This document shows, one piece after another, positions 6,324 through 9,231 of a stretch of DNA of 9,231 nt (positions are counted from its first letter, which is position 1; each line of letters starts with the position of its first letter). The DNA is from Candidatus Atribacteria bacterium. Its GTDB lineage: Bacteria; Atribacterota; Atribacteria; Atribacterales; Atribacteraceae. Location of the stretch: assembly GCA_026390275.1 (NCBI GenBank), contig JAPLGF010000157.1:1-9231 (forward strand), given 5' to 3'. The notes under the pieces are model-generated. The model did not search any database. It was not told the DNA's origin and worked only from the letters and a program-made list of their open reading frames with translations. The position numbers and the translations under genes are program-made.

Positions 6324-6345
6324 CACACTAAGGAGGGTAAAAGAA

Positions 6346-7608
6346 GTGAAAAAGCTTTTAGCATTAGTTTTGGTTGTTTTACTCGTCACCTTCTTAACGT
6401 CCACAATGGCGTTTGCTGCTGGAGAAAAGATCACCGTCTGGCTGGGTGGACACGTCGTTGAGCAAGAAGAAACCTGGAAAGAAATTATCAACGACTTCAT
6501 GAAGAAAAGCGGGATTGAAGTGGAATACCAGCTCATCGGGTTTGAAGTCTACTACGATAAGCTGGTGGCGGCTTATACGGCTGGTCAGGGACCTGATATT
6601 TGCTTCGCAGATCTGGGTGGATGGGTACCTACTTTCGCTGCCCAGGGATGGCTGGAACCAATGGATGATATGCTGACCACCACCAAAACCACCGAGCAGA
6701 TCTGGCCAAACCTCTGGCCGACGGTAACCTATCAGGGAAAGCGATATGGTCTCCCCTGGTTTACTGATTGCCGCTTGTTACTCTATAACACGAAGATGTT
6801 CAAGGATGCCGGGCTTGATCCCAGCAAGCCGCCGGTAACCTGGGACGATCTCTTAGTTACCGCCCAAAAACTCACCGATGAACAAAAGAAGATTTATGGG
6901 TATGGAGTAACCGGAGCAAAGAGTGAAATCGCGACCCTGGCGTATATGATTTTTCTCTTCGGAGCCGGTGGAGAATTTTTGACTGAGGATTACGGTAAGG
7001 CGGCATTCAATACCCCGGAAGGCCTCGCTGCTCTCAAATTCTACACCGAACTCTTCACCAAATACAAAGTGTCACCAGAAGGAACCACCTCTTACACCGA
7101 GGACGATTACCGTACTATGATGTCCCAAAACCGGATTGCCATGGCAATTGGTGGGCCCTGGTCCTTCCCACTGATCGAAATGGCCAATCCCGACATCAAA
7201 GGGAACTACACTGTGGCTACTCATCCCTACAAGAAGAATCCTGCCAGTGTTTTGGGGGGGTGGGCATCGGTCATCGCCAAGACATCAACTCAGAAAGAAG
7301 CGGCCTGGAAATTTGTTGATTACATCACCAGTTACGAAGTCTGGATGAAGTGGATTGAAAAACACGGTGGCCCCATGCCAACGAGACAGGATGTCTGCAA
7401 AGATGCTCCCAGCTTCAAGACCGATCCCAAGTGGCAGATAATCTTCGAGACTTTCCCACATGCCAAGGTGAGACCTCCGATTCCACAATATCCCCAGATT
7501 TCTGACCAGATCCAGACCATGGTACAGAATGTCATAACCGGAAAAGCCACCCCGGAGGATGCCATCAAAAAAGCGGAAGAAGAAGTTAACAAGCTTCTCG
7601 CCAAGTAA
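6346..7608 (+). CDS. ABC sugar transporter, extracellular substrate-binding protein (MalE/UgpB type)
   Basis: Binds an unknown sugar or oligosaccharide outside the inner membrane and delivers it to the two downstream permeases. The GTG start at 6346 was chosen because GGAGGG stands 9 bases upstream and a clean signal peptide follows: MKK, a leucine/valine core (residues 4-20) and AFA before the likely cleavage at A24/A25. The longer frame from 6238 has no ribosome site and would bury the signal peptide. The mature part begins GEKITVWLGGH and shows family-1 solute-binding features such as GQGPDICFADLGGW, GWLEPMDDM, YGLPWFTDCRLLLYNTKMF and AIGGPWSF. Total length is 420 residues, usual for the family. 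No lipobox cysteine is present, so the protein is probably periplasmic rather than a lipoprotein. Substrate specificity is not readable. Confidence 0.95.
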   Translation: MKKLLALVLVVLLVTFLTSTMAFAAGEKITVWLGGHVVEQEETWKEIINDFMKKSGIEVEYQLIGFEVYYDKLVAAYTAGQGPDICFADLGGWVPTFAAQGWLEPMDDMLTTTKTTEQIWPNLWPTVTYQGKRYGLPWFTDCRLLLYNTKMFKDAGLDPSKPPVTWDDLLVTAQKLTDEQKKIYGYGVTGAKSEIATLAYMIFLFGAGGEFLTEDYGKAAFNTPEGLAALKFYTELFTKYKVSPEGTTSYTEDDYRTMMSQNRIAMAIGGPWSFPLIEMANPDIKGNYTVATHPYKKNPASVLGGWASVIAKTSTQKEAAWKFVDYITSYEVWMKWIEKHGGPMPTRQDVCKDAPSFKTDPKWQIIFETFPHAKVRPPIPQYPQISDQIQTMVQNVITGKATPEDAIKKAEEEVNKLLAK

Positions 7609-7618
7609 AGGATAAGAC

Positions 7619-7665
7619 TATCCGGTAGGGATACCACCATTCGTGGTGTACATCCCTGCCGGATA
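7619..7665 (+). promoter_or_regulatory. Intercistronic hairpin between binding protein and first permease
   Basis: The 47-base stretch folds into a long stem: TATCCGG pairs with CCGGATA, then AGGGAT with ATCCCT, then CCAC with GTGG around a short loop, with small internal mismatches. It starts 10 bases after the binding-protein stop and has no T-run. Such hairpins in importer operons commonly protect the upstream binding-protein mRNA, giving it an excess over the permeases; the same role is inferred here. Confidence 0.8.
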
Positions 7666-7695
7666 CCAATGATAATCCGGAGAGGATTCCTTATC

Positions 7696-8613
7696 ATGAT
7701 GGAAAAAGCGAAAGAAATCACCGTGGTTGTTCTCTCGAGGAAAAAAACCGGTCTGGCCTACGACCTGCAGAAAAATTACTTTGCCTATCGATCTATCATT
7801 CCGTATGTCATCTTTATTCTGGTCCTGGTAGTTTATCCGGTCGTTCATAATATCCTGGTCAGTTTTCAAACCGGAACCACCTGGTCGTTACAAAATTACC
7901 GGGATGTCCTGACCGACCCGTTGTTCTGGGTGATCAGCGGAAACACCATTATCTGGACAGTGAGCTGTGTACTGCTCGATCTGGTGGTTGGTTTAGGACT
8001 GGCCCTTCTCCTCAACCAGGATACCAGGGGAAAAATGATTTTCCGCACCATCATCTTGGTGATTCCCTGGGCTACTCCGGACATCGTGGCGGCGGTAACC
8101 TGGAAGTGGATGTACAACGACATGTATGGAGTCCTCAACGATATCCTGGTGAAAATGGGGTTGATTCGGGGATACCTCCCCTGGCTGGCAGTCCCCAACT
8201 TAGCTAAAATAGCAGTGATCATCGCCAACCTGTGGAAAGGTTTTGCCATCTCGGCGATGTTCTATTTGGCAGCCCTGCAAACTGTTCCGAAAGAACTTCA
8301 TGAAGCAGCTTCCATCGATGGGGCCAATATCTGGCAGCGGTTCATCAAGGTCACTATTCCAGCAATCCGCCCCTATATCATGACCACCGTGATGCTCACC
8401 ATTATCTGGACGATTAATTATTTTCCCCTCATCTTCGTTATGACCAATGGAGGTCCATCCAATGCCACTGATACCCTTGTCACACACTCCTATCGAACGG
8501 CTTTTCGATTCCTGGATTTTTCACATTCTACGGCAATTTCCAACATTAACTTTATCATTGTCCTGACCGTATCCATTATTTACACTATTAGTTTGATGCG
8601 GAAAGAAGGGTAA
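7696..8613 (+). CDS. ABC sugar transporter permease 1 (MalF/UgpA type)
   Basis: Inner-membrane half of the importer channel. With the start at 7696 it has 305 residues and about six hydrophobic helices: the first at about 34-54 (IIPYVIFILVLVVYPVV), others in the FWVISGNTIIWTV, IFRTIILVIPWATPDIV, KIAVIIANLW, TTVMLTIIWTINYFPLIF and INFIIVLTVSIIYTI segments. The cytoplasmic EAA loop that docks on the ATPase is clear: EAASIDGANIWQRF from residue 203, with the invariant glycine at 209. AGAGGA lies 9 bases before ATG 7696; the in-frame ATG at 7669 lies just past the hairpin with no ribosome site, and ATG 7699 is an equally possible alternative. It ends immediately before permease 2. The ATPase subunit is not in the window. 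Confidence 0.93.
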   Translation: MMEKAKEITVVVLSRKKTGLAYDLQKNYFAYRSIIPYVIFILVLVVYPVVHNILVSFQTGTTWSLQNYRDVLTDPLFWVISGNTIIWTVSCVLLDLVVGLGLALLLNQDTRGKMIFRTIILVIPWATPDIVAAVTWKWMYNDMYGVLNDILVKMGLIRGYLPWLAVPNLAKIAVIIANLWKGFAISAMFYLAALQTVPKELHEAASIDGANIWQRFIKVTIPAIRPYIMTTVMLTIIWTINYFPLIFVMTNGGPSNATDTLVTHSYRTAFRFLDFSHSTAISNINFIIVLTVSIIYTISLMRKEG

Positions 8614-8618
8614 AGGGA

Positions 8619-9231
8619 ATAGGAAAACGCTGGATTAAACTCATTGTCTACCTCGCACTGATTGTCATCTCGGTAGTGATTGCCTTTCCTTTCATCTGGC
8701 TCATCATTACTGCCTTTAAAACCTATCCCGATATCTATGCCTTCCCCATCCTGTACCTCCCCAGAAAACTGACCCTGGAACACTTTAAATATGTCTTTGT
8801 CAACCTGGAATTTTCCAAATACTTTTTTAATAGCCTGTTCCTGGGAGCGGGAACGGCGTTATTAACCGTCCTGATTTCTATCCTTCCGTCTTATGCCACC
8901 GCCAATTTCGATTTCTTCCTCAAAAAACCGGTTCTCCTCTCCATCTTGGTATGCCAGATGTTTCCCCAAATTGTATTTGTGGTTCCCTTCTTTCTCTTCT
9001 TGAAATACACTGGACTGATCAATTCATTTTTCGGAATGATGGTGGTGTATCTCCCTTTCACCACACCTATCGCGGTATGGATGACCCGGAATTTTTTTGC
9101 CGACATCCCCAAGTCCTTAGAAGAATCAGCCCTGATCGACGGGTGTAGCCATTTCCAGGCTTTTTACAAGATCAGCCTTCCCTTGGTTCTCCCCGGTATC
9201 GCCTCGGTGGGAATATACGCTTTCCTCTTCT
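8619..9231 (+). CDS. ABC sugar transporter permease 2 (MalG/UgpE type), partial, start uncertain
   Basis: Second half of the importer channel, cut by the window end. The frame is open from 8592, just after an in-frame TAG (8589-8591). It reads GIGKRWIKLIVYLALIVISV and continues with FPFIWLIITAFKTYPDIYAFP, typical of the MalG-like N-terminus, several further membrane segments, and the EAA loop EESALIDGCSHFQAFYKISL near the window end. No ATG, GTG or TTG occurs in frame between the TAG and the first membrane helix. ATA at 8619 with AAGAAGGG 8 bases upstream is the best non-standard start, so the coordinate given is provisional. The ATG at 8596 would reach this frame only with one extra base, giving MRKRRVKGIGKRW. 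A lost base in the assembly, a real frameshift or a rare start are all possible. Confidence 0.85.
   Translation, partial: MGKRWIKLIVYLALIVISVVIAFPFIWLIITAFKTYPDIYAFPILYLPRKLTLEHFKYVFVNLEFSKYFFNSLFLGAGTALLTVLISILPSYATANFDFFLKKPVLLSILVCQMFPQIVFVVPFFLFLKYTGLINSFFGMMVVYLPFTTPIAVWMTRNFFADIPKSLEESALIDGCSHFQAFYKISLPLVLPGIASVGIYAFLF

Noticed and set aside
6238..6345. Upstream GTG as the start of the binding protein (36 extra residues)
   Set aside because: No ribosome site precedes it, it covers the leader stem-loop, and it would place a lysine-rich segment before an otherwise standard signal peptide.
1..9231. CRISPR array, transposon, tRNA/rRNA or defence system
   Set aside because: No regularly spaced repeats, transposase, terminal inverted repeats, tRNA-like cloverleaf or rRNA sequence was recognised on either strand.

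Overview
The window is bacterial DNA of medium GC, densely coded with short intergenic gaps. The substrate-binding protein has a Sec signal peptide ending in AFA and no lipobox cysteine, which suggests a cell with an outer membrane rather than a typical Gram-positive. The gene content (TPP-dependent 2-oxo acid or acetoin dehydrogenase, zinc dehydrogenase, LacI-type regulator, ABC sugar importer) suggests a heterotrophic, probably fermentative bacterium. The phylum cannot be fixed by eye; Atribacterota, Thermotogota and clostridial lineages are possible, and this is inference.

Layout. (1) Bases 1-3425 are read from the minus strand. In transcription order they hold an E1-alpha subunit of a TPP-dependent dehydrogenase (2469-3425), a broken E1-beta gene (1879-2448) with two frameshifts, a nonsense codon and a missing 3' part, a zinc-dependent medium-chain dehydrogenase (499-1530), a hairpin terminator (442-469), and the 5' third of a LacI-family regulator (1-322) with its own promoter and a possible self-operator. 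The promoter regions of the E1-alpha gene and the zinc dehydrogenase are clearly related to each other. (2) Bases 3761-6130, plus strand, form a compact metal-resistance cassette: a CadC-like ArsR/SmtB repressor and a CadA/ZntA-type P1B-2 ATPase, preceded by a promoter whose -10 region abuts a 9-6-9 inverted repeat. (3) Bases 6173-9231, plus strand, form an ABC importer operon of the CUT1/MalEFG type: an extended -10 promoter, a leader with a three-codon mini-ORF and an 11-bp stem, a substrate-binding protein, a strong intercistronic hairpin, a first permease, and a second permease running off the window and lacking a standard start codon.

How it fits together. The importer and the catabolic genes with their LacI regulator look like a carbon-utilisation region into which a self-contained cadmium/zinc efflux cassette is placed. 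The importer's ATPase, the rest of the regulator and any E2/E3 subunits are not in the window. I see no defence system, CRISPR array, RNA gene, transposase or clearly novel system. The most unusual points are the decayed E1-beta next to an intact E1-alpha, the duplicated promoter module, the regulatory RNA or DNA structures around the importer, and the missing start codon of permease 2.
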